From the NCBI GenBank assembly GCA_024305405.1, contig JAKNDB010000089.1, forward strand, positions 124,001 through 188,000: a stretch of 64,000 bases of DNA, read 5' to 3'. Shown here piece by piece: positions 37,690-51,300 of the stretch (position 1 is the stretch's first letter; the number at the start of each line of letters is the position of its first letter). The notes beneath the pieces were generated by a model. The model worked only from the letters and a program-made list of their open reading frames with translations. It had not been told where the DNA came from and searched no databases. The position numbers and the translations under genes are program-made. The DNA is from Dirofilaria immitis. Its lineage: Eukaryota > Nematoda > Chromadorea > Rhabditida > Onchocercidae.

Positions 37690-39060
37690 TAATTAAAAGA
37701 ACAAATTTGAAGGATGAGGTATGCATTATAAATTACTTGTAATATCATGAAGTATCAACTCTTAATAAGGCTACAAATAAATCGAGGGTTGTTTATGATG
37801 TCTCATCATTCTCAAAGAATTCAAAAGCTTGAGCAAAATATTGTACCGAGAATCAATAGTATCACTAGATCTAATAAGAGTACTAATACGTTTTAACATG
37901 GTGAAAATAGTGATAATAACTGATATCGAAAAGGTATTCTCGCAGTTGGGACTATAATATGAAGAAAGAAACTGTACTTGTTTTTTTTGGCTAAATGATA
38001 TAAACAAAGACGTAAACGATGAAAATATATGTTATCGCTTCAAAAGAGTTCCCTTTGAAGTTATATTAATCACTCTTCTTATTATCTAAAATGGGAAGAT
38101 AGAAATGTCACTAGGTTCTTATGGCTGAAAAGAGGCAACTCAAGAAAACCTAGTTACTTTTCGCTGCGCATGAATTCTATTCGGCGTAGTATCATCTCCC
38201 TTTCTATTGGCCATTATCATTAGATATCTACTGAGCGAAAAAGTTCTAAATTATCAATAGAAATTGCAAAGAATCTCTATGTTGATAATATTGTAAAGTA
38301 CCAGAAATGCAAAAGAAGCAAAAGAACTCCTTAAGAAAGTCAAGATGCATTTGAGAGAAATCCATGAAATTCATGGAATTAGTGTGGACCATGAACAAAA
38401 ACTAACAAGGAAGACAGGATTAAAATTGCTAGGCATTGAATGGGATAATAGCAAAAATGAATTTGTATGGAACTGGAAGATTTCAGAAGGAGGACTCTAA
38501 ACCAAACGTCAAATATTGCAGTTCTATGACGTAAACGATGAAAATATGTTATCGCTGCAAAGACGATCCATTGGGATTATTATGTCCAATCATACTCCCA
38601 TGTAAACTATTGGTTTAAGATTTATGGAAGAAAGACATATCCTGGGATGAAAAACTAGAACCTGAAGAAATGGAACACTGCTTGAGCTAGAAAAGGCATT
38701 TAACCAATAGGATCTCATAAAGGTATCTTGATGGACACCGCTAGAATGCTCCGAGATACATGTGTTTGTGGATGCATCTGAAAGAGCTGTGGGACTAGCA
38801 GTATATGTACGTAGAAGCAGTAGAATGATATAAAAGCCACAAATGATATACGGAAAGACAAAACTTCCTAAATGAGAAAGCAGGAACCGATCCGCCAGTA
38901 TTCCTGGTTAGAGTTTCTGATATGGAAAAGGTGTACTTATGACAAAGCAGGCGTGTTCTGCATTGGCTAAGAAAACCGCCACTAGGATCCAGATATATCT
39001 CAAACAGAATTACGAAATAAGATGTAAAGGAATTGAATTCCATCATGTAAAATTAGACAA
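37690..39060 (+). mobile_element. Degenerate BEL/Pao reverse transcriptase / RNase H, element B (right side)
   Basis: Reading all plus frames gives Pao reverse-transcriptase pieces in order: the block NKATNKSRVVYDVSS, then [38 protein letters not shown], the YVDN box, KLLGIEWDNSKNEFVW and RNase H (CSEIHVFVDASERAVGL). They are separated by many stops and shifts. The protein is dead. The part from 38420 on is shared with the left side. The 3' end faces the right arm, so both Pao copies point outward. Confidence 0.85.
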
Positions 39061-39456
39061 GAATCCAGAAGCATGAAAGACAATTGGTTATGGCAGACTG
39101 ATCCATTATGGTTGTGGGAACAAAAGGAAAACATGGCATGAGGATATAGTCATTTAAAAAAACATTATTAGTGTGCGCATGAGTATGCGATTAATAGAAG
39201 AAGAAGCGATATAATCAGAGAAATTTGCGACGTTGATAGATGAGGCAGTTGATAGATGTTCTTGATAGTTGATAGATATTTTTATCCCTGCTTAAATTAA
39301 TAAGAACTTATACGTCTTACGATTCCTCGCGAAAGTGTCAAAAGAAAAGAAATTATAATAGCACGCGAATACTTTTTGCGAGTGGCACTGCCATTTGTTT
39401 TCTTTAATTTCAATATCAATTTTAGCTTTTGTAAGTGTACTAATTTAGTTCCTCAC
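39061..39456. other. Sequence between Pao element B and the right arm, possibly its 3' LTR
   Basis: About 400 bases of higher-GC sequence (GTGTGCGCATGAGTATGCG; TACGTCTTACGATTCCTCGC) not found in the left arm. Its position next to the pol 3' end fits a long terminal repeat, but no second LTR copy was found in this window to prove it. Confidence 0.35.
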
Positions 39457-42400
39457 ATTGTTATTTCATTTTTTCTTATTTTTATTTTCACAATTACTGA
39501 ATTTTTTTCATAATTTTTGCATTATAAGAAATATTTTTTCATAATTTCTGCATACACAAAATATTGCAACAATAGCAAAAGTATAATAGAAAAAGCATAT
39601 GATCATTCAGTAATGAAATTTAAATGTTAAAATATAAATATCACTTCGCTTCAAAAATCATAAATTTCCAATTGCTATCAAAACTTGTTTGCGACAATAT
39701 TATTTGTGCTTGCAGAATTTTTACACAATAAATTATCTGAAATATTATTTGCTTTGTAATGCGTATTTATTATTCAATGCGAAAAGCCAGCAAAATTAAT
39801 TCCGATTTTTGATGCCAAAAATATTATTAATTTACTGAAATGATATTTAATGTTTTATGATTGGTTCGGGTGGTGTAATAATGAATTTAAAATCTCTCAT
39901 TCCGTTTGCATTCGTTATGTGCCATACTCTATCACTTAATATCTCAATAGGTTAGCTTACCTTAGTTTTCTTAATTTTCCAATTTTAATGGATGATATGA
40001 TTTGAAATCATACAACTCCATGTGATATATATCCATGCTCAGAATTTTATCAATTGATATATTTAACTAATTTAAGAAACATTCAGATAAAACATATCGT
40101 CGTCCAGAAAACAGTTTGGAAGAAACTTTTGTTGGTGTGCCTTCGGGAGAGAGAATTGCTCAATGCTTAACTAACGACGATTTAAAAAATACGGCGTTCG
40201 AATTTGCCTTTAGACATGCATTGCTATATCGCGATTATTTCCTAAAATTATAATCATATCTACCGATTTAAATTATTTCAATTGCTAATTATTGCTAAGG
40301 ATGAGTTAAGTTAGAGTGAGTTAATAAATTTCAATGAATTGGAATTAGTTAATTATTTATTTACATCAACTTGCAGACATATCAAAATAATGAAAGATAC
40401 TGCAAACTTCGAGCTAAATCGTCGATTTAAGGTGCTAAATTGGCGAGATGGCAAAATAACCTTGCCATTCTACTCGAAAGCTTGGGAACGAATATTTCAA
40501 ACAAATTTCACCAGTAAAGCAGTATGTTTCTCATTATGTTATTATAGATTGAAAATAATTGGAGAAAACACAACATTCAAATTATGCAATTCTATATTTA
40601 AAAAGAATCATTTCTCATCTAAAGATTGAATTTTTTACCAAATAAATACAAATGGATTTTGGATTCGTAAATTTTCATTTGAATTTTTAAATAACAATAG
40701 ATAGAAAGAATCAAAAAAGGATTTACAAGAAATAAAAATTTGATTATGTTATACCAACTTCAGCATCGAAGTGACTTTGCAAGACACCATTGGACACCAT
40801 ATCAAATTATTCTATTTGGCAGCGAAAACCCGTTAAATATAACTAGCGTGATGCAATTCTGCTTTATATTAATATTTACACCCCATAAAGATCACCTAGA
40901 AATCTTCGATACAGCCGTATTTGGTTTGAAAATTATAACATATTTTCGTAAAGAGTGCATATTGTAATTAGCTAATGGATAACATGAAATCAATATTATA
41001 TAAATGAAACAATTCTGATAATGCAATTTTAGCTAAAAATGGCCTATTTGTCCCCAAAGAAACAAAAGGAAGTCCAGCAAATGGAGTGATTTTTCCATGG
41101 CCTTTTCTAGTGCTGCAAACTTCGGCTTCCATTCTCTAACCATAAAAGACATTTAGTTAGTCTCGATTTGTATTCAGAGATCTAAATTATATTCACTGTG
41201 ATATAGCTGAGTTTTGCTAAAGTCAATTGATGTTGAAGTTTTTTTCACACAAAAGTTTCCAACTTTTGTTGTTCAGAATTTTTGAATAATTTCAAATTTT
41301 TAAACTTTTAATTAATAATATAATGAATTTTGTAATCGATTCGCCGTCATAACTGAAGGACAGTGAATTTCCCGTGTAGCATATATATATATATGTTATA
41401 AAAAAATGAAGAATTAGAAAAGAATGACAAAAATAAAGCAATTTCGGCTTATATTACTCTAAAAATCGGTGAACATGAAATAGGCTATAGAATCATTGGT
41501 TATTGCTATATTTGTCTTTATTCTGTATCTCAAATTTTCAGTGACAATAGCAGTATGTATCAATCATTCAAAACTAGAAATGTGAGTTTATCAGGACTAA
41601 ATCAAGATGCTTTGAAATAACATGTTGAACATCGAAATGATTTCAACTAAAATATCATTATTGAAATTTTCAGTAGATTAATATTGAAATTTTCAGTAGA
41701 TTAGAAGTACAAAGTCTTTAAGGCTGTTTAGATGATCGCAAATTTCAGCAACCAATGAAATTGGTCATTTTGATCGATGGTAATGATCAAATGTTTCAAA
41801 CAAAAATTGTCCAAACTATCAGGAACGATCTGGGTAATATGCCAATTTGCGTTGTCGCTCAATTAGATATTCGAAGCAATGTGTGAGTTAGGCTTAATGA
41901 TTTTATTGATACAGTGATAATAAAATAAAGAATTCTAAAATAAAATATTAATAAGAGAAACACGTGCGCCGTTGATTACATCAATATTCTCGAGCAATAT
42001 TCAAAGGAATCCTAATTATGAATTGACCAATTCAGCTATTTTATAAATGAGGGTGTCCTTTCTAACGGTTTCAAATCGAACAATAGTTATAATATTAGGA
42101 TGGATAATCAATAGTTTTATCATTGTTCCACATATATTCCAGTAAAAAATCTGCCGAATATGATGACAGTTCAGCGCTTTTTTTTATGGTGACGATGTGA
42201 ATGCATCTACTTTGGCCGTGGATACCAGAAATGAAGAAGCGATGCGAAGAAAACTTCTGATGTGGAAGGTTTCAAGCATTTGTTTATTATCATTCATTAT
42301 CTATTCACTTCGGTTTCGTCAGTTTTATTTTTTATAATCAGGAAGATTTGATAAATATTTATAATCAATTGCGAGACATTTTGCATTGGGAATAACATTT

Positions 42401-45369
42401 TATTTTTATTAATAAACTTATTTCGATAAGTTTACTAAATTTTCAAATTTCGTTTTTATGCACTTTTTTAATGTATTTTTGATGAGATTTTATAATAACT
42501 ACTAATAACTATTAATATTTCGTAAATCACCGTTTATTTGCAGGAAGAATTACCTTTCCTTGATACACATCAAACAATAGCCTTCCACTTTACAATGGTC
42601 AATGGTAATGAGCCAGAAAATAGCGAACAGATATTCAGGTAAAATATATGAAGCATTTAATCATTCATACATTCATGAAAACATAGAAAGAGATATTAAT
42701 TACTAATTGAAATACCGCATTAAGATCTCCAGGGTTAAAATTCTGTTGGCACGGCTTTATTTTAGACATGAATATGCTATTACTTAGTAGTATATGCTTT
42801 TGTTCTATTATATTCAGTAATAATAAGAATATTTATTCAGTAATAATAAGAATATTAACAAAATAAATTAAATGTTTTTGTTGCAAATAAATTCGAATTT
42901 CTGACCTATTCCCGAGATTATACGTTGTAACTATGCAAAATAAAAATATCTTGTCATTAAAAAAATATAAAGAATTCGATGAGAATGGAAATACTGCAAT
43001 GTAATTTCATAAATAAATGTTTAAATTTATACAACATTTTCGAAGCAATGGTTAAAAGAAATCAATAACGAAGCAACTTTTTAAATTCAAATAAATATTT
43101 AAAAATTCTGTACGTAAAATTTGAAATTTCATATTGGTAACATTTTAATTGTTTGTATTTTATTGCATCTATTCTATTCATTTTTTTTTTTACAATTCCG
43201 TATTAATATAATTTTTTTCTTTATAGTGATACATTCCCAAATATTCAATTGAGTACATTACGTTTAATTGGTGGACCATCGATAATTGGAGTAAGCAATC
43301 AATTTGAGACCGAATCTCGTTTTGATGTTGGTCCCGTGTATGCAATTGTCGGATTTAAGAAATTCGGTTGTGGATATTCGAAAAAGGAATATGATTTATG
43401 TGATTTGGATTATTTTTCTCATAATTCGGAATCTTCTTCCGATGAAAGTGAATAAATAATTGTTTGTTTTGAATGATAGATATACGAAAATATCTTAGAA
43501 TATGATAAACTTTTGTCAAACTGGTTGATTGGTTTGGAATTTAGATAAAATATGCATATTGAAAAACATTTGCAGTCTCGAAATCGCTGACAAAATTGCA
43601 AGCAAGCAACAGAAAAAGTCAGCTTTTGCACATTACTGAAAAGGTCACAATTAAATATAGTTTAAGGAAATCCATTGATATCTTCTACTTCATAGCAAAA
43701 TTAGAATTCATTTCCATAGTCTTAGTGCATTTTCTGTACTACTTGCCGATTATATTCATATATTGCGTATATTCAATTATATTTCTTGTTAGGATATTCA
43801 AAATCTTTGAAACTTTTGGTGGAATTTCACATATTATGTATGAAAAGAGGAATACTTATCGAAGCACTTAAGTAATAATTTAATGAATAGATGTGATAAG
43901 ATTATGCATACAAATTAGTGAAATTAATTTGCCCATTCCAATGAATCAAGTCTTAGACATTTTTACCAGATTCTTTTATGAAATACATTAAAATATTATG
44001 TTTATCATTATTTAGATATAAATAATATACTCATGCTGATATTAATTTTGTTATGTAAAAATCAATTCTGATTTTTCAATATTTGGCATCGCCTAGAAAA
44101 ACTCCAAATCAAACAAAGTATGTAAGAAGGATAACGTCAGTTAGTACTTTGATTCTGATAAAATACCTAGTCGAATATTTATTGAATTCCATAATAGAGA
44201 ATCTTTTTCATGTATTAGCGATTTGTTTGTTAGTTTTGCCAAGCATTTTAATAAAGTATTTTGCCGTTTGTATTTAATTATTTAAATTACCATTCTTACA
44301 ATTTATTGAATCAATGAAAGTTGAAAAGAGTGATAAATTCAGTACTCCAACATTGAGCAAATAGAAAGGGAGATCATGTTCATGCAACAAGTAAAAGAAA
44401 CAAAGGTAATTTTATAGACCTAAAATTTCTTGCTCTCTTCGCTACGTAACATGCATTTTTGGAAAATGTATGTTGCCCAGTATAAATTTATATCGTCGGG
44501 AACAAGGCATTTTTTGGAAATAATTTGATCTAATCGATATTTCATTTATCATATTATGAGCACCAGATAAACAATGCTCTGTAAAATATTATTAATAATG
44601 CCGAAATAATTCTGTAAAAATTTCATTCAGTGATTTTAAAATGCTTGCAAAAGAAAATAATCGAAATTTACTTTCCAAAATTTCTAATAGCTTTCAAAAA
44701 TAAATTGTTTAGTGTCATATACAAAGACCAAATTCCAAATTTAATAATGCAAACACACTTTTTTAATTAAAACGATCGAAAAAAATTGATTGCTATTAAT
44801 TAACAAAAAGGTTTAAAATAATGAAAAGATTAAGTGATTCTATTTCCTATCTTCTCGAAAAGGATATTATGCAAAAAAAAATTATCATTTTTTTGTATTA
44901 AATAGTACTGTCGTAGAGTACGTAATTAGATGAGTTTGATAACTCTCAGCGGTAATGATTTTCCATGATGATCAAAAGAATGATGCTGTGAAAAATAAAA
45001 AGATTTCCTCCTTGATATGGGAGGGTGAATTGATATTTCACTGATAATTTATATTTGGAAGGATTTATTGGGTATGAAGTTGCTAGTATTGACAACAAGA
45101 AGAAATACTTGAAACTAGATTGTTAAAGGCTTTTTGAATCTCCTCCCACATCAAGATGCAATGATTTCATGGCAATCCGACGTTTAACACTGGAACCTTA
45201 CTGAACAATCTCCAAAAATTCTTTAATTAGCAGCACACTATCTCCATGCTCTTCGTGGTAAAAGATATACGCAAAGAGTAATCATCTGAGATACATGAGA
45301 TAGAAAAATAAGACTATTTGCACATGATGATATATCATGATATATAGAAAGAAGCGAAACCGACCGGAA
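39457..45369. repeat. Right arm of large inverted repeat
   Basis: Inverted partner of 19775-25915. It holds the empty site for the pgpA insert at about 39715-39725. Differences from the left arm are sparse except in exons 4-6 of the arm gene (about 40764-41581). The outer boundary at 45369 is abrupt, with unrelated DNA on both sides and no target-site duplication or terminal motif that I can see. Confidence 0.93.
39881..43455 (+). CDS. Unrecognised secreted protein gene, right inverted copy
   Basis: Exons (plus): E1 39881-39950 (signal peptide, GTTAGC donor), E2 from 40087, E3 40377-40521, E4 40764-40923, E5 from 41033, E6 41418-41581 (GTGAGT donor), E7 41749-41880, E8 42170-42268, E9 42544-42638, E10 43227-43455. 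Exon lengths equal the left copy except E6, which is 6 bases shorter in frame (DNSSMYQ versus DNNSDSMYQ). E2 runs on to a TAA at 40251 without a usable donor, so the E2-E3 link is open, as in the left copy. E4 and E5 carry many amino-acid changes against the left copy; E3 and E7-E10 are identical in protein. Function unknown: a secreted or ER-routed nematode protein with an acidic C-terminus. Confidence 0.65.
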
Positions 45370-45756
45370 AAATAGATTAGTTGTAGATAAAGGAGATCAT
45401 TGATATCTTTTACTTCATCAGTTCCTGTCACTATTTACGGTGTGTTCATCTGTTGTGAATGAATATTTGTTGACAAGATTTAGAAGTCTTCGAAATTTTA
45501 AATTTTACTGCAGCTTTTGGATTTCTGTCTCAGTATTTCGTAATTTTAGGTTTCTCCTTGAATCTCTGAGTTTTTCAAAATTTATCACTGTAAAGAAAAA
45601 ATGATATTGATAGTGAAAAATTGATAACATTGTAAATAATTGCACGGATATTTTCAAGTACAGAAAGTAATATAATAGATAAAGTGCTATTCGATAAGCT
45701 TATGTTGTTATCTTATAAGATCTCAAATTTAAATCTTCATAGAGAATACAAAGCAC

Positions 45757-46225
45757 TATTGTATCACGCTAGTTATATTTAACGAATTATCCAATGGTGT
45801 TTCGTAGAAATAATTTTGATGCTAAAGTGAAAAATAAAATAATCGAATTTTCACTTCGTATAAATTTCTTTTTGTTCCTTTCTATCTATTATTGTTTGAA
45901 AGCTCAAATGAATAATTGTGATAATTTATAAAATCGAAATCCACTTAAATTTATTTGGGTAATAAATTTAATTTTTAGACGATGGATAATTTTTTAAAAT
46001 ATAGAATTGCGTATTCCGAATCCTATATTTTCGCGGTTCTGATAATATCGAGAAGCATGTTGTATCAACGGTGAAATTTGTTTGAAATATGCGTTCCTAA
46101 GCGTTCAACAAGAATGACGAGATTATTTTGCCATCGTAAGTAGCACATTGAATCGATGATTTAATTTGAAGTTTGCAGTTTCCATCATCACTTTGATGGC
46201 TCTGCAGGTGATGTAAATAAATAAG
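45757..46225 (-). pseudogene. Third, decayed partial copy of the arm gene (exon 3-4 region)
   Basis: On the minus strand this segment aligns with left-arm 24272-24815. It shares TATCACGCTAGTTATATTTAA, TTTCTATCTATT, GGTGAAATTTGTTTGAAATA and GAAGTTTGCAGT, at perhaps three quarters identity. The exon 3 equivalent has lost four bases at the NWRDG codons and gained a stop where the intact copies read SKAWERI, so it is a pseudogene. It lies about 390 bases outside the right arm, in the orientation of the left copy. Confidence 0.8.
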
Positions 46226-48315
46226 TAACGAATTCATTGGACTTTGAGGAGAAGTGATGCAAAATGATATCCAAATTTTGCTATCAATATTCTGTTATCG
46301 GAAAAATCCACGTTATTTTATTATTGCTTTTATTATTATTATTATTATCACATTTCAAAAGTATGGAATTTATGATGGAACATTGGACTTTAAATTATTT
46401 CAGCTTTCGATTATTTGGCCATTTTTCTTTAAATTTTAGGTATATTTTATTGCTTTCACTCTAAGTTGAATTTATTTCTTCTCATTTCTATGCGGAATTT
46501 GATCTTTATAATATTTTCAACATAAATTTTTTATGAGACTTAAATAGCAAACATATGATCAAAAGTCTGACAAAAAGATAAAACCTAGCAAATCATCTTA
46601 TCCTATGATACACTGAAGAAAGTTTTAATTGTCACGGCATGGAGAACGAAATTTATATTAATAAGGCCTTTCCCACATTGTCATCATACTAGTTACCTAA
46701 TATTTTGTGACGATGAAGTCCGATGGAAGTTTAACAAAATTCCAGAAGGATTCCAAAAAAATCGTTAAAACAACATTGCATTTTGCGAAATATCAGAGAA
46801 AGTTTTAACTATCATGAGATAAAGAAATGGGAATTGTTCAAATACCGAGATATCTGCTGATTATGTTATGAAAACTTTTTCGGAACAGATATTTTGTGAC
46901 GATGATTCTGGAAATACTACGAATACATCCGAAGATTTATTTGAAAAAATGAAATTATGAGCTTTTATTCGAACAAATTATATTCTACATCAAAAACATC
47001 ATATATCAAAAATAAGTCTGGAGAAAAATTGAGAAAGGGAGAATATGCAGTTTATATACAGGTCAAATGATAAGATATCGCAGAATGGCGCACGAAAGTA
47101 GGATACAATATATACATAAGTTATGCAATACCGGGATCTGTGCGAATTTTGCAATAATAAAGAATGGCAGCGATCGATTCAGAAATGGTGGATTATCGAT
47201 CTTCTCGCAATTCCTACTTGACTTTTACGTATTGCTGAACGATGGAAGGTTGCGTCACATTTCCTTGCGTTCTTGATGTAAATTATAGTTTGATGAAATG
47301 TGAATAGCGTAATTTACGAGAAACATTTGTATGACAAAATCTTTATATTCCATTCTTTATTCTTGCACATAATTTGTCATGAAATTCAAAACCATTAGTA
47401 AAAGGAAAAACTTTCGCTAACATAAGTGAAAAAACGAAGTGAAAAAGATGTACAGATTATCGGTTTCTAAGTAGGATCATTTATCTAATTCGGGAATATT
47501 CCCCACCACTAATGATATGGATATCACAATCATCAAATGAATTAAAATTAAAATCATGATTTTTCGTCTCGCAGCAATAATTTGTGTATATGAATTACAA
47601 TAATATTTTTTAAATCTTTCGTAACGTAAAACAATTTTAGAGATATTGATTGTTAACTGGTTTTCAAACTTCCAAATTCTAAATAATTAGTCTTCCTTAT
47701 TTTTTTCAATTATTTCATCCTCTTCTTGAAGAGAACATTAGGAAAAGAAACTAAATCAATAATCTATTTTTCGGCATTGCGTACTTACTTAATTTTTATT
47801 GTTAAGAATGCTTGAATATTTTTTTATAAGTTGGTTTTGTTATACTGCTTCTATAAATTTATGAATTTTTTTAACGGATGTATATACTTTCTTTGATTCA
47901 CCGTTTTTCACATCAATTGGCACTTTAAGGCCAGATCCACAGAAAGGAATCTGTAGTTTCATTATCAATATCAACCCGAATTAATTAATACAAATACATG
48001 CCATATCAGTAAAAAGTTTTCCATAATGTGCATGCCTGAAACGAAAGAATATGTTTGAAATTATATCATTAAAAACGGATATTTGACAGATCTAAAGTCA
48101 TTATTAGTATAATTACTAAGATTATGGATTGAATCGCTCCGATGCAAATTGCTTATAGCTACAAAATAAGGGATTGGAAAATTTCAAATCTTTAAAAAAA
48201 TTTTTAAAAATTCATGAATTCCAATCTTATCACGCATGTCCTTATATTATTTGGAAGTGTTAAGATGATTATATTTTTAGTGGATAATATTTTCACTTAT
48301 AACAGATAAAAATTT
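46226..48315. other. Region without a supported gene
   Basis: Contains a TTA/ATT trinucleotide run (46317-46350) that makes a spurious Leu-rich frame, and a somewhat GC-richer 69-codon open frame at 47067-47276 that I do not recognise. No paired splice sites linking exons were found. Confidence 0.4.
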
Positions 48316-51300
48316 TTAGTTATTTTGTGCCACAGTTGATTGATTACCTACCAAATTATGGCCTAAATTAGTAATACTATTCGGCCTAGTTGATTGTCCA
48401 ACATCATCCATTTTTGGTGAGCGTGTTCTTGATCGTCTCTCGCTTTTACAACGCTTCCTGAAAATTTTGCTGATACGATTTCAATCTAAAAGTGATGTAA
48501 ATGTTAAGCAAAATCAGACTATGACAAACAAAAAAAATTCCAATTAATACAACCTGAAGGTACCGAGAACTCAGAAAAGAATTAAATAAAATAAACGAAT
48601 AACTGAAAAAGAAGATTCTGAAAAGAAGAATCTAGGAATTAAAAAAATTTATTTTTAATGAAGTGAAAAAATTAAAGATTTAAACTTCAATTTTAAACAA
48701 AAAGCGGTAATAAAAAATTGAAAAAGAAAAGAAATGGAAATAAAATTTTTGAGCACTCATTTTTAGAAATTTTAAATCTATATCATATGATTCAAAGGCA
48801 TCAAAAGTTCAGAAAGAATTACTTTAGAATCCGATTGCTAAAACTACTTGTTTCCTTTTGGCATTCTCTGTATATAATTGCTCGATATCCTTTTTTTTTC
48901 TTGAATTAGACAAACGTTGAACAGACCTTTCCTGATTTTCATTTGTGGTGATGGGTTGATCGATTAAATGCGTGATATCAGCATCCAACCATGACTGCCG
49001 TCTTATTTCAAATGATGATGATGGTTGCTGTTCATCTGATATATCACTAGTATTGCCTTGAAAAAATGTTTCATAGTAAATTAAGATTCTATGAAAAATC
49101 TGAATATCATCACGTTCAAACACTAGTGCTTAAAATATAAAAATTTTTTTGGCTGTTCATTCTCCATAAAATCAAATCAATAATCAAAAACAAAAAGCTC
49201 TTATAGTTTTAATTGAAATAATTGTATTTTTAGAAATATACCATGAATCAAGGATATTAGATCGAAATTTAGAAATTTCTCAATTACCTAACTTTAGTGA
49301 TAGATTCGATTCCAAAGAACTTTTGCTACCCATTTTAGAACTGGTACGACCTCGATTCTCTAAACGACCATCTGCAGACAGGAATGATGTCTTTCTTAAA
49401 CTGTAAATTTTATAATAGAATTAGAATTTTTTTATTTGAAAAATTTTTTAACTTTATCCGTGTATTATTTCAGAATCTGTTTTATTTTGTAAATTAAATT
49501 GTGCAAACTTAAGATAATGTTATTCCTTGAAAATTGATGAACATTTTATCGAAAAATTTTAGCATAATAAAAGTAAGTAATGTGAGAAGGGATATTGCAA
49601 ATCAATATCCTTTCTTTTGATATATCAATAATTTCAATGCTACCTACAAATGATAACCATCAAAGGATCATTAAACAGAATAATTTAATTTATCATATGG
49701 CTTTCACAAAAGTTCTGCAAATAATTGTTTCCGATTCATTTTTCTCATCCCTCTCAAATGAAGTATATTCTGTGATTGTTGGTGATGATCATATCGATGA
49801 AAAAGTAAATCACCTTGCATCGTATCCACAACATGAGGGTCTAGCAGCGGTGATCATAACCAGCGGTAAATGACTGCTACTCATACTTACCCGTCGATTG
49901 TTCATCCGTCTAAAAACATTTGTATTTCAAGATTCATAACTAAGTTTAAATCAAACTTTTTTTTTGTAAATTTATAAGAGTTATGATGAAGACAAAAGCA
50001 GTTTTTTGTTTTTTACAAACTTGTATATTAGAAATCAGTGAATCTAATTCTCATTGAAAGTGAAGGCAATATATGAAAAAAAAAACTTTGATTTAAATGA
50101 TATTATTATATTTGCATTTAAAATATCAGCAAAGCTTACACAAATGAGGAAAGTGAAGTTTTATGTGACGAATCCATACTTGATCCTATATATCTTAGAT
50201 GTTCAATTATATCAATTAAGATTCGCACTGTATTAATCAAATCCTCAAACTGTGTCATTTTAAGATCATTTGAAGCTAATCCGAGTGTTAATGGATTCAA
50301 CAAATAAGTGGAAATCGCAGCACGATCATTTAACCGCGTAGCATCGCATATTAGTATTCGTTGCACCAAACCTTAAAATTAATAAATGCTCATAAATTTG
50401 GTTTCCTTTCAACTAATCAAAATATTAGGGAAAAAAATTAGGCGTTAATTTTGAAAATCTTCATATCAAAAAAAAAAAAAATTTTAAATATCATTTCTCG
50501 TCAAAATCATTAATACAAAGCTATCAATAATTTTATATTTTGTAAAAAGTATATCATTTAATGAATTAAACCAGAAAAGGGACATTTTTAAGTAATGCAC
50601 TTTTGCATTATTTAGTTTTTGATGCCTGAATGATCCAATTTATTCAAATAATATTCGCATACGTGATACTGTATGTATGATAGCACTATGTTTCATATTA
50701 CACATTGATATTGTCGCAATTAACATATTCAATATCTTCGAATCGCAACGATCTGATAGCGCTCAATGCAAGCCAAAAAATCTAACTGTCTCTAAAAAAT
50801 AATAATCTATCGTTAGATTTGTGATAAAAAAAAAAAAAGATTAAAAATAACTATAAAGTTTCATATATGCAATATTGCAAAAGATTTAAAATAAAAATAA
50901 GACAATTGAAATAAGTAATCTGATAGCTCAATAATTCAATTAATTAATCATTTCATATCTGATAGCTCAATAATTCAATTAATTAATCAATTCATTTGCA
51001 TATCGTTTTTTTCTGGTAGAAAAATATTACCGAAATATCGCCTTCAAGATACAATGAAAAATAGTTAAATGAAGGAATAAGTCGATTTGAAAGAAACCAA
51101 TTAGAAAAAATTCTGCTGTTGATGGAATAATACGAATTACTTTTCCCTATAAAAACGCATGCCGAATAATTGAATCAGAAAAATACGTTAAATAATCGAT
51201 TAAAAAAAATGCATGCTAATAATTGAAAATAAAAAAAAATTGAAAAAGATGAAAGTTAAAAAATTTCAAAATATTTTTTCACCTGAATATGAACATCTTG

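Noticed and set aside
41033..43455. Galectin or von Willebrand A assignment of the arm gene
   Set aside because: LRLIGGP and VILIDGND resemble motifs of those families only superficially; the required surrounding residues are not seen.
19775..45369. Inverted repeat as a bacterial composite transposon or foldback element
   Set aside because: Arms carry spliced nematode genes, no transposase lies in them, and no terminal motif or target duplication is visible.
49894..49912. 19-nt micro-exon with good acceptor and GTAAGT donor between SCYL2-like exons
   Set aside because: Direct joining of 50140 to 49400 keeps the phase; including the micro-exon breaks it.
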